DNA of 64,000 nt from Prevotellaceae bacterium (lineage in GTDB: Bacteria > Bacteroidota > Bacteroidia > Bacteroidales > Bacteroidaceae): positions 62,001-126,000 of the forward strand of contig JAQXTH010000034.1 of assembly GCA_029219385.1 (NCBI GenBank), given 5' to 3'. Shown here in pieces: positions 34,560 through 44,709 of the stretch. The translations under genes and the position numbers were made by a program. The number at the start of each line of letters is the position of its first letter. Positions within the stretch are counted from its first letter, which is position 1. Under the pieces are notes generated by a model. It saw only the letters and a program-made list of their open reading frames with translations. It was not told the origin of the DNA and did not search any database.

Positions 34560-34752
34560 GTGATGTGAATAGTGAAAAGGTCAAATATATTTATTATAGA
34601 AAATAGTAGAAAAACTGATTTATAAAATTTTTTTGGACTTCAATCTAAAGTAAAATTAAAGCGGGGTATATAAATTTCCATTTTAATGTTATTATGATAT
34701 GAATAAAGATAAAAATAATTTGAGCGGACTTCTCTATTTATTTCCGGCCGAA

Positions 34753-34818
34753 GATACTAAGATTTCCGCCCGGAGATACTAGTATTTTCGCCCGGAGATA
34801 CTAAGATTTCCGGCCGAG
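34753..34818. repeat. Three tandem 22-bp repeats (GATACTAAGATTTCCGCCCG type)
   Basis: Units at 34753-34774, 34775-34796 and 34797-34818; they differ at a few bases (AAGATTT/AGTATTTT, GCCCGGA/GGCCGAG). TTCCGGCCG before the first unit mirrors CCGGCCGAGAA at the end, so the block is partly palindromic. Much more GC than its surroundings. Confidence 0.85.
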
Positions 34819-35058
34819 AATAAATCGTTAAGTGCGTTTCTGTGAAATTATTGATGAATTATAAACTTTTTAGAGTGTCATAAAATATATTATTGACATT
34901 TTAAATTTAATTATATGAAGAATGAATTATCTTAATTCTTTATTTTGTAATATTTTTAAAATAAAAATTTATTTATGCACTAATTAAATTTTTTGGTATC
35001 AATAAAAAATATATTTCGACTTCGGTATGAATTGTTTATCGTTTAATTATAAGGATAT

Positions 35059-35096
35059 TAAAAATGGTGTGTCGAAATTATGACACACCATTTTTA
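35059..35096 (-). terminator. Terminator after nadB
   Basis: TAAAAATGGTGTGTC pairs with GACACACCATTTTTA around GAAATTAT. T-rich on both sides, so it may work in both directions. Its core has the same ends as the 119-bp element at 26113-26231. Confidence 0.8.
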
Positions 35097-35121
35097 ATGA
35101 TTTAAGAAGAAATGTAAATAG

Positions 35122-36711
35122 TTATTTATAGTCGTATGCGTGTTTGGCATAGTCTATAGTGTAGTGAAGACCGCGACTTTCCTTGCGTTCGATTGCTTGT
35201 CGAGTGACGAGATAGCCCACATTGATTGCATTGCGCAATTCGCAGATGTCGCGTGTGGCTTTCACACGCTTAAAGAGTTCTTCGGTTTCTTCATATATAA
35301 GATCGAGTCGAATCCATGCGCGATGAAGTCTGAGGTCGCTACGCACAATGCCTACATAGTTTGACATGATTTGCCCCACTTCGCGCATATCTTGTGCCAC
35401 GAGCACTTTTTCTTCATTAGTCATTGTGCCCTCATCGTTCCATTCGGGTATCTTGTTATTAAAGTCATAGTTGTTAATCATGCTCAAAACGTGTTTTGCG
35501 GCAGCGTCGGCATAGACAACGGCTTCAATCAGTGAGTTGCTGGCAAGGCGATTGCCACCGTGGAGCCCGGTGCACGAACATTCGCCCACGGCATATAGTC
35601 TCTTTATGCTGCTCTCGGCATTGAGGTCTACCTTTATGCCGCCACACAGGTAGTGGGCACAAGGAGTGACGGGAATATATTCCTTTGTGATGTCAATGCC
35701 AATGGAGAGACATTTTGCATAGATGTTTGGAAAATGATTTTTTGTTTGTTCGGGGTCTTTGTGGGTTACGTCGAGACAAACATGGTCAATGCCGTGTATT
35801 TTCATTTCCTTGTCAATGGCTCGGGCCACTATGTCGCGCGGTGCGAGAGAGAGACGTTTGTCGTATTTTTGCATAAACTCCTCACCATTGGGCAGACGCA
35901 AAATGCCTCCATAGCCGCGCATGGCTTCGGTGATGAGATAAGCAGGGTGGGTTTCACCGGGATGATAAAGAGCGGTGGGGTGGAATTGCACAAACTCCAT
36001 GTCTTTTACGGTGGCTTTGGCTCTATATGCCATTGCGATGCCGTCGCCTGTGGCAATGTTGGGGTTGGTGGTGGTGTTATAGATTGCACCTATGCCTCCG
36101 GTGGCGAGCAGTGTCACCTTAGAGAGGAAAGTGTCTACTTTTCCGGTGTCGGGGTCGAGAATGTAGGCACCATAACATTCAATGTTGGGTGTGTGGCGAT
36201 TTACTTCTACTCCCAAATGATGTTGTGTTATGATTTCTACGGCAAAATGATTTTCCAGCACTTTTATGTTGGGATGTTTTCTTACGGCTTCAATCAGTCC
36301 GCGTTGTATTTCAAAGCCCGAGTCATCGGCGTGGTGGAGTATTCTGAACTCAGAGTGTCCGCCCTCTCTGTGGAGGTCGAAAGAACCGTCTTCTTTACGG
36401 TCGAAATTAACTCCCCAACCAACTAACCGTTCTATGCCGGCAGGTGCGTTTTTGACAACTTGTTCTACAGCAGCGGGGTCGCTGATATAGTCACCGGCAA
36501 TCATAGTGTCTTTAATGTGTTTGTCGAAATTGTCTACCTCAAGGTTGGTCACCGAGGCAATGCCGCCTTGTGCTTTTGCTGTGTTTGCTTCATCGATAGT
36601 GGTTTTGCAGACAAGAGCCACTTTTCCTTTTCCTGCATTAGCCACCTGGAGGGCAAACGACATTCCGGCAACACCCGAACCTATCACAAGAAAATCAAAT
36701 TTGCGTATCAT
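35122..36711 (-). CDS. nadB: L-aspartate oxidase
   Basis: FAD enzyme that oxidises aspartate to iminoaspartate, the substrate of quinolinate synthase (nadA at 11337). 529 residues with the dinucleotide motif FLVIGSGVAGMSFALQVA, the active-site block HREGGHSEFRILHHADDSG, MEFVQFHPTALYHPG, EAMRGYGGILRLPNGEEFM and the C-terminal FAD motif GECSCTGLHGGNRLASNSL. Full length. Single gene between the putative origin and divergent dacB. Confidence 0.95.
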   Translation of the reverse strand: MIRKFDFLVIGSGVAGMSFALQVANAGKGKVALVCKTTIDEANTAKAQGGIASVTNLEVDNFDKHIKDTMIAGDYISDPAAVEQVVKNAPAGIERLVGWGVNFDRKEDGSFDLHREGGHSEFRILHHADDSGFEIQRGLIEAVRKHPNIKVLENHFAVEIITQHHLGVEVNRHTPNIECYGAYILDPDTGKVDTFLSKVTLLATGGIGAIYNTTTNPNIATGDGIAMAYRAKATVKDMEFVQFHPTALYHPGETHPAYLITEAMRGYGGILRLPNGEEFMQKYDKRLSLAPRDIVARAIDKEMKIHGIDHVCLDVTHKDPEQTKNHFPNIYAKCLSIGIDITKEYIPVTPCAHYLCGGIKVDLNAESSIKRLYAVGECSCTGLHGGNRLASNSLIEAVVYADAAAKHVLSMINNYDFNNKIPEWNDEGTMTNEEKVLVAQDMREVGQIMSNYVGIVRSDLRLHRAWIRLDLIYEETEELFKRVKATRDICELRNAINVGYLVTRQAIERKESRGLHYTIDYAKHAYDYK

Positions 36712-36782
36712 TATGTTTTCTCAATAAAATAATTATGAAATAATTAACTATATTATTGCAGCCTATTTTCGCTGTTATGCTG

Positions 36783-36790
36783 CAAAGGTA
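36783..36790 (-). promoter_or_regulatory. -7 box TACCTTTG for nadB
   Basis: TAnnTTTG match on the minus strand, 71 bp before the nadB start. Part of the divergent nadB-dacB promoter region. Confidence 0.5.
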
Positions 36791-36833
36791 CTCTTATTTT
36801 TGAACAAAGGGCTTTTGTTTGGTAGATTTTTAG

Positions 36834-36841
36834 TATTTTTG
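36834..36841 (+). promoter_or_regulatory. -7 box TATTTTTG for dacB
   Basis: TAnnTTTG match on the + strand, 14 bp before the first ATG at 36856. TTTG occurs at 36814-36817, slightly closer than the usual spacing. Confidence 0.45.
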
Positions 36842-36855
36842 CCCACATTTAAAAC

Positions 36856-38145
36856 ATGATAATGATGAAATTGAGACATATAACGGTTGTATTGGCGGTT
36901 GTATTGTTTTTCGTTGCCAACACTTTTGCTTTTGGAAAGGGTTCTTTGAATGTTGGAAGAGTGGTGATGAAAAACAACGTGGCCGATAGTGACAGTGTGG
37001 TTTGTGCAGACACGGCCGAAGTTAAAGAAATAATTTTAGAGTGGCCCGAGTCGATGACTCATGGCATAGACAAGTTGCTGGAAAATAATATGTTTGAACG
37101 TTCGCAGGTGGGCATAATGGTCTATGACCTCGATGGCGACTCAGTGATGTATGAACACAATGGGCGACAACTGATGAGACCGGCATCAGTGATGAAATTG
37201 TTTACAGCCTGTGCGGCACTCGACAATCTCGGTGATGACTATTTGTTTCAGACCGAATTATATTATAAAGGTGAGATTTGCGACTCCGTGTTGCACGGCG
37301 ACATATATATAAAAGGAGGTTTCGACCCATTATTTGGAACCGACGATATGTATTCGTTTGTGAGCAAAATGAAACAAAAAGGCATATTTTCGATCGATGG
37401 AAATATTTATGCCGATGTTTCACTAAAGGACACTCTGAAATGGGGTGAAGGTTGGTGTTGGGACGACAAGGAGGTGAGTCTCACACCTTTGATTTATGAG
37501 GGAAAAGACGTGTTTATGCCGAATTTTATGAAATTTCTCACAAATCAATGCGTGAAACACCCCTTGAACTATGGGTTAAACCACATAAGCAGCAATGATG
37601 TGGTTTTGATTGACAGACGAAGCCACACGATAGACCAAATGATGGGTCAAATGATGAAAGCGTCTGACAATCTTTATGCCGAATCACTCTTTTATCAACT
37701 CGGTGCTGCAAAATCAAATCCATACGCCGCCACAAAAAAATCGGCCGACAAGGTCTATGAACTCATAGGTCGATTGGGGCTTAATCCTGCGGAATATACC
37801 GTGGCAGATGGCAGCGGATTGTCACTCTATAACTATCTCACTCCGCAATCGGTGGTTTGGCTGTTGAAATATGCCTTTAAACGCAACAACATCTTCAATC
37901 ATCTTTATCCCACATTGCCCGTGTCGGGAGTGGACGGCACATTGAAAAACAGAATGAAAGATTCTCCGGCATACGGATTGATTCATGCCAAAACCGGCAC
38001 TCTGAGAAAAGTCAGCACTCTGGCGGGATATACTAAGAGTCCCAACGGCACAAACCTGGCTTTCTGCATATTCAACCAAGGCATTCTCAACTCGGCAGAG
38101 GGACGCGACTTTCAAGACCGTGTGTGCGAATTGCTTGTGAAATAA
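36856..38145 (+). CDS. dacB: D-alanyl-D-alanine carboxypeptidase/endopeptidase (PBP4, S13 family)
   Basis: Trims or cleaves peptidoglycan cross-links in the periplasm. 429 residues with a signal peptide (ITVVLAVVLFFVANTFAFG). Catalytic motifs are SVMK (Ser111, Lys114), SDN in KASDNLYAES, and KTG in HAKTGTLRKVS, as in class C low-molecular-weight penicillin-binding proteins. The start may be any of three close ATGs (36856, 36862, 36865). The MscS gene follows after 28 bp, same strand. Confidence 0.93.
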   Translation: MIMMKLRHITVVLAVVLFFVANTFAFGKGSLNVGRVVMKNNVADSDSVVCADTAEVKEIILEWPESMTHGIDKLLENNMFERSQVGIMVYDLDGDSVMYEHNGRQLMRPASVMKLFTACAALDNLGDDYLFQTELYYKGEICDSVLHGDIYIKGGFDPLFGTDDMYSFVSKMKQKGIFSIDGNIYADVSLKDTLKWGEGWCWDDKEVSLTPLIYEGKDVFMPNFMKFLTNQCVKHPLNYGLNHISSNDVVLIDRRSHTIDQMMGQMMKASDNLYAESLFYQLGAAKSNPYAATKKSADKVYELIGRLGLNPAEYTVADGSGLSLYNYLTPQSVVWLLKYAFKRNNIFNHLYPTLPVSGVDGTLKNRMKDSPAYGLIHAKTGTLRKVSTLAGYTKSPNGTNLAFCIFNQGILNSAEGRDFQDRVCELLVK

Positions 38146-38173
38146 AGAATAACGCAAAAATATATTTGTCACT

Positions 38174-40711
38174 ATGATAAAGAAAACATTACTTTTCTTG
38201 TTGATGGTCTTGATTTTTTCAAGTGGAAAGGCTGTGCTCAAAGAGAAAAACCTCAACCAAACCATTTCGGTGCTGAGGGCAGAACTCGAAAATTCCTTGA
38301 AAGAGCAAGAGCAGACCATGACGCGCTATTATCAGAGAGTAAAGACGCAACACCAAAACATGGTGGCGATAATGCAGCGCAGTTATCAAATTTCTCTCAT
38401 GCTATATTCTCAGAAAGAGGACTATACGTTTGACCTCAGTTATGCCTGCCATGAGGCCACAGAGCAATATCGCGATTTCAAATTCAATCGTATGCCCTTT
38501 GACAAAATAACGGAGCGTCTCGAAAACGAGATTACGCGATATAACTCGCTCATTGAAACACTCGAAAATTTGCCGCCCAACAAAAAGATGTCTCAAAAAG
38601 TGGTGGAGAAAAAAAAGAACTCTCCTTTCATGTTGAGCGAAAAGAACCAACGCTTTCGCGACGAGTGTGTGGAGATGGCGACCAAGTTGCGCGACAATTT
38701 GCTCGAAATGAAAAATGGAATAGAAAAAGACAAACAATATTACACACGCATAGAGAAACGTTTGAAGAAGGTCAACGACTATGCCGTGAAACGCTATGGG
38801 GATATTCAGCGCAGCATTTTCATTAACGGCGGCGACAGTTATTTCACTGTTTTGAAGAGTTTGAAACGGTCGTATAACGAGGCCAAAACCGATGCAACCG
38901 AAAAATATCGCTCTGAGACAATCGATACGGCCGATGGCAACAAGGTGAGTATCAATTCGCAGTGGCGTGGGCCGATAGTGTTGTTTTTGGCAATGTTCAT
39001 ATTGTTTTATCTCACGATTGCCGCTGCATTGAGTGGAGCAATAATGAAATGGATTGTGCCAAAGAAATTGCGCACCGAGGAGTTTATGAAGAAAAAGGTG
39101 TGCATAATGCTCATGGCGGCAATAGTGATATTTGCGTTGGTGCTGTCGGTGGTGCGATTGTATATGGGTCACCATAACTTCATACTCATGGCGAGCGGAC
39201 TGTTGATAGAGTTTTCGTGGTTGGTGGGTGTGATATTGATGTCGCTGCTGATACGTCTCAACGGCAATCAGATAAAGAGCGGTTTCCATATATATGCTCC
39301 CATAATGTTGATAGGTTTTGTGGTGATTAGTTTCCGCATTATTTTTATTCCAAATAATTTGGTGAACCTTATTTTTCCACCCATAATGTTGGCGGTGATG
39401 GTGTGGAATTTTGTCATAATGCGTCGTTGTGGCAAGATAATTCCCAAGAGCGATATTATATATACATGGATTTCGCTGATTATGATAATTGTTTCCACGG
39501 TGGCTTCGTGGTCGGGCTATACGCTGATGGCAGTGCAGATATTGATTTGGTGGCTGTTTCAACTCACGAGCATTCAGACCATCACCTGTCTGTTTGACTT
39601 GCTCGGCATATATGAACTAAATCATATTGTGAGAAACATCAAGGGACTCATTCCGGCCGAACAGTTGCGCGAAAAAAACATAAGTAGAGAGATAATGGCA
39701 AAGGCGGTCGATAAACTGAAAAACAATAAAGGAGCATACATTGACAAGACATGGTTTTTCGATTTGATATACAAGGCTCTCGTGCCGATACTCGGTGTGA
39801 TGTCGATAATGTGGTCTATATGGTGGGCTGCCGATGTCTTTGACCTCACAGAGTCGATAGCCAAATATTTCACTTTGAATTTCCTCAACATTCCGGGTGT
39901 AATCTCACTTTCGCTTCAAAAGATTGTAATGGCAATGTCGATGTGGTTTCTGTTTCGCTATATCAGCTATTTGTTTAAGTCGCTTTACAAGAAATATAAA
40001 AAACAAAACAAAAAGACAGGCAACAAGCCCAATTTCACGCTTGCCAATAATATTATCAGCATTTTGGTGTGGGGCAGTTACATAATCATCTGCATGATAA
40101 TGTTGCGCATTCCGGCAGGCGCGATAGAGACCGTTTCGGCAGGTTTGGCAGCAGGTCTTGGTTTTGCGATGAAAGACTTGCTCGAAAACTTCTTCTATGG
40201 CATTTCGCTGATGAGCGGTCGTGTGAGGGTAGGCGACTATATAGAGTGCGACGGAGTGAGGGGAAAGGTGGAGAGCATCACCTATCAGAGCACTCACATT
40301 GCCGCTGCCGATGGGTCGGTGATGGCTTTCATGAACTCTGCCTTGTTTAATAAAAACTTCAAAAACCTCACTCGCACGGGCAGCTATGAGTTTGTGAAAT
40401 TGCCTGTTGGTGTGGCATACGGCACCAACGTGGAGAAAGTGCGCAAAATTCTAACCAATGCCGTCACGTCGATTTATTCCAAAACCAAAGACGGGCGCGA
40501 CACGATTAACGTGAAAAAGCCGATAGAGGTGGTTATCGACGAGTTTGGCGACAACAGCGTGAACATGTTTTTCACCTGCTGGGTATTGGTGGAAGAGAAA
40601 TTTGCCACCATCGGAAAGATAAAGGAATTGATCTATAACACGCTCAACGAAAACAACATCGAGATTCCTTTCCCACAGCGCGATGTTTACATCAAGAATT
40701 ATAAAAACTAA
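38174..40711 (+). CDS. Large MscS-family mechanosensitive channel
   Basis: 845 residues. N-terminal signal-like helix, a long coiled-coil-rich periplasmic region (about 20-250), several membrane helices (about 265-285, 310-330, 335-360, 375-420, 435-480, 535-600, 635-670) and a C-terminal MscS core: pore helix with [29 protein letters not shown], beta domain [20 protein letters not shown] and the alpha/beta end. Releases solutes upon hypo-osmotic shock. Ends 20 bp before cysS. Confidence 0.88.
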   Translation: MIKKTLLFLLMVLIFSSGKAVLKEKNLNQTISVLRAELENSLKEQEQTMTRYYQRVKTQHQNMVAIMQRSYQISLMLYSQKEDYTFDLSYACHEATEQYRDFKFNRMPFDKITERLENEITRYNSLIETLENLPPNKKMSQKVVEKKKNSPFMLSEKNQRFRDECVEMATKLRDNLLEMKNGIEKDKQYYTRIEKRLKKVNDYAVKRYGDIQRSIFINGGDSYFTVLKSLKRSYNEAKTDATEKYRSETIDTADGNKVSINSQWRGPIVLFLAMFILFYLTIAAALSGAIMKWIVPKKLRTEEFMKKKVCIMLMAAIVIFALVLSVVRLYMGHHNFILMASGLLIEFSWLVGVILMSLLIRLNGNQIKSGFHIYAPIMLIGFVVISFRIIFIPNNLVNLIFPPIMLAVMVWNFVIMRRCGKIIPKSDIIYTWISLIMIIVSTVASWSGYTLMAVQILIWWLFQLTSIQTITCLFDLLGIYELNHIVRNIKGLIPAEQLREKNISREIMAKAVDKLKNNKGAYIDKTWFFDLIYKALVPILGVMSIMWSIWWAADVFDLTESIAKYFTLNFLNIPGVISLSLQKIVMAMSMWFLFRYISYLFKSLYKKYKKQNKKTGNKPNFTLANNIISILVWGSYIIICMIMLRIPAGAIETVSAGLAAGLGFAMKDLLENFFYGISLMSGRVRVGDYIECDGVRGKVESITYQSTHIAAADGSVMAFMNSALFNKNFKNLTRTGSYEFVKLPVGVAYGTNVEKVRKILTNAVTSIYSKTKDGRDTINVKKPIEVVIDEFGDNSVNMFFTCWVLVEEKFATIGKIKELIYNTLNENNIEIPFPQRDVYIKNYKN

Positions 40712-40731
40712 AAATAAAACATTATATAATT

Positions 40732-42213
40732 ATGCAACCATTACTTATTTACAACACGCTCAGTAGAAATAAAGAGCTGTTTCGTCCCGTCAACGAGGGG
40801 CGCGTGGGTATGTATGTTTGTGGTCCCACGGTCTATGGTGATGCCCATTTGGGTCATGCCCGTCCGGCCATCACATTCGACATCTTGTTTCGCTATTTGC
40901 AACACATAGGCTATAAGGTGCGCTATGTGCGCAACATCACCGATGTGGGCCACCTTGAGCACGATGCCGACGAGGGAGAAGACAAAATTGCCAAAAAGGC
41001 TCGTCTCGAACAACTCGAACCCATGGAGGTGGCACAATACTACACAAACCGTTTCCACCAAGCCATGGACGCACTCAACGTGTTGCCACCGAGCATCGAA
41101 CCCCATGCCTCGGGCCACATCATAGAGCAACAGCAGTTGGTGAAGGAAATTCTTGACAACGGCTATGCCTATGAGAGCGAAGGCAGTGTTTATTTTGATG
41201 TGGAGAAATACAACAAAGACCATCGCTATGGTGTTTTATCAAATCGCAATCTCACCGATGTGATTAACCACAGCCGAACTCTCGATGGTCAGGACGAGAA
41301 ACACAACCAGGTGGATTTTGCTCTTTGGAAAAAAGCGCAGCCACTCCACATCATGCGTTGGCCGTCGCCCTGGAGCGAGGGTTTCCCCGGTTGGCATTGT
41401 GAGTGTACTGCCATGGGCCGCAAGTATCTTGGCAACAAGTTTGACATTCACGGTGGAGGCATGGATCTTGTCTTTCCTCACCACGAGTGTGAGATAGCCC
41501 AGGCGGTGGCTTCGCAGGGCAGCGACATGGTGAAATATTGGATGCACAACAATATGATTACCATTGAGGGCAAGAAGATGGGTAAGTCGTATAACAATTT
41601 CATCACGTTGCAACAATTCTTTGAGGGCAGTCATGAGAAATTACAGGAGGCCTACAGTCCCATGACCATACGTTTCTTTATCTTGCAGGCACACTATCGT
41701 TCTACGGTTGATTTCTCAAACGAGGCTCTTCAGGCTGCTCGCAAGGGCATGGAGCGTTTGTTTGATGCCATCAAGCAGCTTGACCGTCTTGCCGGTGTGG
41801 CCGACGGTGATGTCAAGATAGAGTATGCCAATGAGGTGGAGCAGAAATGTTATGATGCAATGAATGATGACCTCAACACGCCTATTGTCATCAGCCATTT
41901 GTTTGATGCCTGCAGAGTGATAAATCAAGTAGCAGACCACCGTCAGACCATCACTGTTGAGGCACTCGAAGCCCTTAAGAAAGTGTTCCACACGTTTGCT
42001 TTCGACATTCTCGGACTGAAGGCCGAGACCAACGGCAGCAACGATCGTGAGGAAGCCTATTCTGCTGCCGTGGACCTTTTGCTCGAGACACGCGCCAAGG
42101 CCAAGGCCAACAAAGACTGGGCCACCAGCGACCTTATACGCGACCGCATGTCACAACTCGGCTTTGAGGTGAAAGACACCAAAGACGGTGTTACCTGGAA
42201 ACTGAACAAGTAA
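40732..42213 (+). CDS. cysS: Cysteinyl-tRNA synthetase
   Basis: Charges tRNA-Cys with cysteine. 493 residues with [20 protein letters not shown] (HIGH-type motif and zinc Cys), the zinc-site stretch WHCECTAM and [13 protein letters not shown], and the KMSKS-like [11 protein letters not shown]-terminal anticodon-binding helices and TKDGVTWKL end are standard. Followed by a terminator. Confidence 0.96.
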   Translation: MQPLLIYNTLSRNKELFRPVNEGRVGMYVCGPTVYGDAHLGHARPAITFDILFRYLQHIGYKVRYVRNITDVGHLEHDADEGEDKIAKKARLEQLEPMEVAQYYTNRFHQAMDALNVLPPSIEPHASGHIIEQQQLVKEILDNGYAYESEGSVYFDVEKYNKDHRYGVLSNRNLTDVINHSRTLDGQDEKHNQVDFALWKKAQPLHIMRWPSPWSEGFPGWHCECTAMGRKYLGNKFDIHGGGMDLVFPHHECEIAQAVASQGSDMVKYWMHNNMITIEGKKMGKSYNNFITLQQFFEGSHEKLQEAYSPMTIRFFILQAHYRSTVDFSNEALQAARKGMERLFDAIKQLDRLAGVADGDVKIEYANEVEQKCYDAMNDDLNTPIVISHLFDACRVINQVADHRQTITVEALEALKKVFHTFAFDILGLKAETNGSNDREEAYSAAVDLLLETRAKAKANKDWATSDLIRDRMSQLGFEVKDTKDGVTWKLNK

Positions 42214-42236
42214 CACAACTTTTGAAAAATAAAAAA

Positions 42237-42279
42237 CGAGACCGGGCTGCATTTACTCTTGCAGCTCAGTCTCGCTTTT
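42237..42279 (+). terminator. Terminator after cysS
   Basis: CGAGACCGGGCTGCA pairs with TGCAGCTCAGTCTCG (one mismatch pair, one G-T) around TTTACTCT, then CTTTTC. Ends the dacB-MscS-cysS run. Confidence 0.8.
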
Positions 42280-42390
42280 CTATGTTTTGTTAATCAGTGT
42301 TATTGTCTTAATGGTGATTTTTGGGTTTGTTGTTTTATGGTTTACAGTAAATTCAGAAGGGCATAGAATAACAATCAAAATAAAAATTTG

Positions 42391-42445
42391 GTTAGTAAAC
42401 CAGCGGAATGTGAGTTTTTTAACGACATTCCGCTGGTTTACTAAC
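42391..42445. repeat. Perfect 21-bp inverted repeat upstream of the AAA-ATPase pseudogene
   Basis: GTTAGTAAACCAGCGGAATGT (42391-42411, 21 bp) mirrors 42425-42445 with a 13-nt spacer. The right arm lies just upstream of a -7 box (42457-42464), where a -33 element would be, so it may be an operator or a stem in an upstream transcript. Confidence 0.8.
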
Positions 42446-42456
42446 GAAAAAGGTGT

Positions 42457-42464
42457 TATCTTTG
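42457..42464 (+). promoter_or_regulatory. -7 box TATCTTTG before the pseudogene
   Basis: TAnnTTTG match about 20 bp before the surviving coding remnant; the promoter outlived the gene body. Confidence 0.5.
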
Positions 42465-42481
42465 TGGTGTAAACAAGCATA

Positions 42482-43087
42482 ACTACTGAGGTTGACAGAC
42501 TGATTTTCTCACCGGATGGGGAGTTGCATGATGAGTTTGAAATGTTATATGCCTCATTGTTTAAAAAGCCGGATGCATATATTCGTGTCATTGAATTATT
42601 GGCAAAAAAGAAGATGGGTATGACGCGTCAAGAATTGTTATCGGGTGGAGGATTTGAAGACAATGGAATTTTTTCTGATATTCTAAAAGATTTGGAGTGG
42701 TGTGGCTTGGCATTTGAACGCACCTGTCTATGGCATGTTGACCAGATTAAAAAGAAACTTGGTATTAGTGGAATATTGACAAATGAATATGCTTGGCGTT
42801 GCTTGCCGGATGAGAATGTTGGTCGATTAGGAGTTCAGATAGATCTTTTAATAGACCGTAGTGACGGAATAATTGATGTTTGTGAAATGAAATATTCAAA
42901 GGATTCCTTCACCATTACTTCGGATTATGCTAATAAATTAGCTCTCAAACGAAACGTGTTTCAGGCTGTTACAGGAACAAAAAAGGCCATTCATTCTATT
43001 ATGGTTACTACTGATGGTCTAACTCGGAATGAATATCGAGCAGATGTTCAGGCTGAAGTTCAATTGGACGATTTGTATGAACTATAA
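42482..43087 (+). pseudogene. Collapsed AAA ATPase (DUF234-type ATP-binding protein)
   Basis: The frame encodes the C-terminal half of a family well known in Bacteroidetes: FSPDGELHDEFEMLYASLFK, KKPDAYIRVIELL, then WCGLAFERTCLWHVDQIKKK, VQIDLLIDRSDGIIDVCEMK. The P-loop ATPase half is missing and the frame has no good start (TAA at 42470, first possible start TTG 42524). A second in-frame deletion joins DILKDLE directly to WCGLAFER; intact homologues have about 50 residues there, including LIDxFTLFYYKF. Promoter and inverted repeat remain in place. Convergent with the radical SAM gene. Confidence 0.75.
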
Positions 43088-43130
43088 ACATGATTGGTTT
43101 TTCGTCTATCTTCATAACGTTCTTTTGATA

Positions 43131-44189
43131 TTACTCTGTGTAATTTTTGCTCATGCCACCGATGAGGAGTTTGTTGTAGGAACAGCCCTTCATCGTTGCG
43201 TCTTCTTCGCGCAGATGCATCGCACCGCCACGGCATACATTCCACACTTTACACTCTGTGCACTCATCGCGCTTCATCCAATTCCTATCGCGAAACAGTT
43301 GGAAGCGGTTGTTCCATACGTCCATAAAACTGTCGTTGTAGATATTGCCTTGGTCGAAGTGGCTCCTGATGCTCAGACACCCTGAAATAGCACCGTCGTA
43401 ACGTACCGAAGCAGTGTTAATGCCTGCACCGCAGAAGAATGGATAGTTTCTGACCTTCAGTTCATAACCTCCAAGGTATCCTTCGCAGGAGTAGGACACA
43501 CAGATGTCGCCCTTTTCACGTTCTGTTTTGATAAATTCCATAAGATAGCGGAATTGTTCCGGTGTCAACTGTAATTCCTTGTCGTTTTTTGCTCTACCCA
43601 TTGGAAAAACTGTGAATATACGCCAATATTTTACTCCGAGTTTTACCAAAAAATCTTTGAAAAGGGGTAGGGAGGAGAAGTTTCGTGCATTGACACACGT
43701 TATGACATCCCATGTGATTTCTGATTTTTTCAATGCTTCGATAGCAATTATTGTCTTTTGGAAACTCTTGTCGTTTCCGCGCATCCAATTATGTTCTTTT
43801 TCAAATCCGTCTAAGCTGATGGCAATAGTCTTTAGTCCGCCATTGATTAGTTGATTTAGTTTCTCGTCGTCAAGTAGCATCCCATTTGACACCATTCCCC
43901 AAATGAATCCTCTTCGGCTTATTTCTCTGCCACATTCCACGATGTCTTTTCTCACCAGAGGTTCACCTCCGGTGGTGATAATCATGATTTTAGACGGGTC
44001 TTTCTCTCGAGCAATATCATCAAGCACTCGGGCAAAGTTGGCAAAGGGCATATCTTGTGGCATATCGTCTTTTCGACAGTCGCTTCCACAATGCCTACAA
44101 TTCAGATTGCAGCGCAAAGTACATTCCCAAAACACCTCTTGCAGCAGTTGTCTGCGGGTTCTTGTCTCCACAAATTCTTCAATAGTCAT
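43131..44189 (-). CDS. Radical SAM/SPASM peptide-maturase-like enzyme
   Basis: 352 residues. Cluster motif CNLNCRHC (C27, C31, C34), TTGGEPLVRKD, and a C-terminal SPASM-type cysteine set (FFCGAGI, CLSIRSHF, CTECKVWNVCRGG, GCSYNKL) expected to hold auxiliary 4Fe-4S clusters. It resembles the Bacteroidetes radical SAM group that occurs next to small lipoproteins or peptide precursors. No lipoprotein is adjacent here; instead the gene 49 bp upstream encodes a protein with repeated YGP motifs, a candidate substrate. Confidence 0.85.
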   Translation of the reverse strand: MTIEEFVETRTRRQLLQEVFWECTLRCNLNCRHCGSDCRKDDMPQDMPFANFARVLDDIAREKDPSKIMIITTGGEPLVRKDIVECGREISRRGFIWGMVSNGMLLDDEKLNQLINGGLKTIAISLDGFEKEHNWMRGNDKSFQKTIIAIEALKKSEITWDVITCVNARNFSSLPLFKDFLVKLGVKYWRIFTVFPMGRAKNDKELQLTPEQFRYLMEFIKTEREKGDICVSYSCEGYLGGYELKVRNYPFFCGAGINTASVRYDGAISGCLSIRSHFDQGNIYNDSFMDVWNNRFQLFRDRNWMKRDECTECKVWNVCRGGAMHLREEDATMKGCSYNKLLIGGMSKNYTE

Positions 44190-44238
44190 ATAGCGTATGT
44201 TTAATTTCGTAGGAGGAAATCAAATCACAGTACACCTG

Positions 44239-44709
44239 TTATTTCTTTCGCTTTTTCCCAAAAAGTCGGCCAAAAAAGCCTCTCTTTTCCTCTACAAATT
44301 TTTCTATATCTTCGGCTGTTTTCTTTTTCTTAGGAATAACATCTTTTATAGTTGTAATAGGTGGCATTGGGCCATAGATGTCCTCTGTTGGCATATCAAC
44401 AAGTTCATCTATTTTTTTCTCGGAAATACTATTTTCTGTTGATGAGGGTGCCATCGGACCGTACACATTGGGTATTCGTTCATCACAGTCTTGTGTTTCC
44501 CTTTCGCGCTGCATACGCCTTTGTCTATTGCGCTCTTCGATTTCTTGAATTCTATTTTTGAATCTCCGTGCGGAAGGATGGTTATCGTCTAAATTTCCAT
44601 TACGGTCATACCATTCCGGTGGACCGTACACACAGGGTATTCGTTTGTCAACCATATCTTTTGGATTAAAAGATGATTTCCCCACATTTTTTTCTGAATC
44701 TTGTTTCAT
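44239..44709 (-). CDS. Small basic protein with three YGP motifs, candidate substrate of the radical SAM enzyme
   Basis: 156 residues, no signal peptide, no recognised family. Three spaced motifs: KRIPCVYGPPEWYD (about 22-35), ERIPNVYGPMAPSS (about 77-90) and TEDIYGPMPPITT (about 112-124), separated by charged helical linkers. The C terminus is basic (GFFGRLFGKKRKK). Position directly upstream of a SPASM enzyme on the same strand is typical for a ribosomally made precursor and its maturase. The repeats could be three modification sites. Function inferred. Confidence 0.6.
   Translation of the reverse strand: MKQDSEKNVGKSSFNPKDMVDKRIPCVYGPPEWYDRNGNLDDNHPSARRFKNRIQEIEERNRQRRMQRERETQDCDERIPNVYGPMAPSSTENSISEKKIDELVDMPTEDIYGPMPPITTIKDVIPKKKKTAEDIEKFVEEKRGFFGRLFGKKRKK

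Larger units (their letters stand above)
34010..35121. other. Candidate chromosomal replication origin (oriC)
   Basis: 1.1 kb, AT-rich, without genes. DnaA-box-like 9-mers: TTTTCCACA at 34376-34384 and 34484-34492 (minus), TTGTCCACA at 34277-34285, TTTTCCACC at 34528-34536 and 34551-34559; plus three TTATAAACA at 34309-34317, 34441-34449 (minus) and 34539-34547. Very AT-rich DNA and three 22-bp GC-richer repeats follow. The + strand is C-rich to the left (even in + genes such as deoC and nadA) and G-rich to the right (even across the minus-strand nadB), as expected at an origin. Confidence 0.65.
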
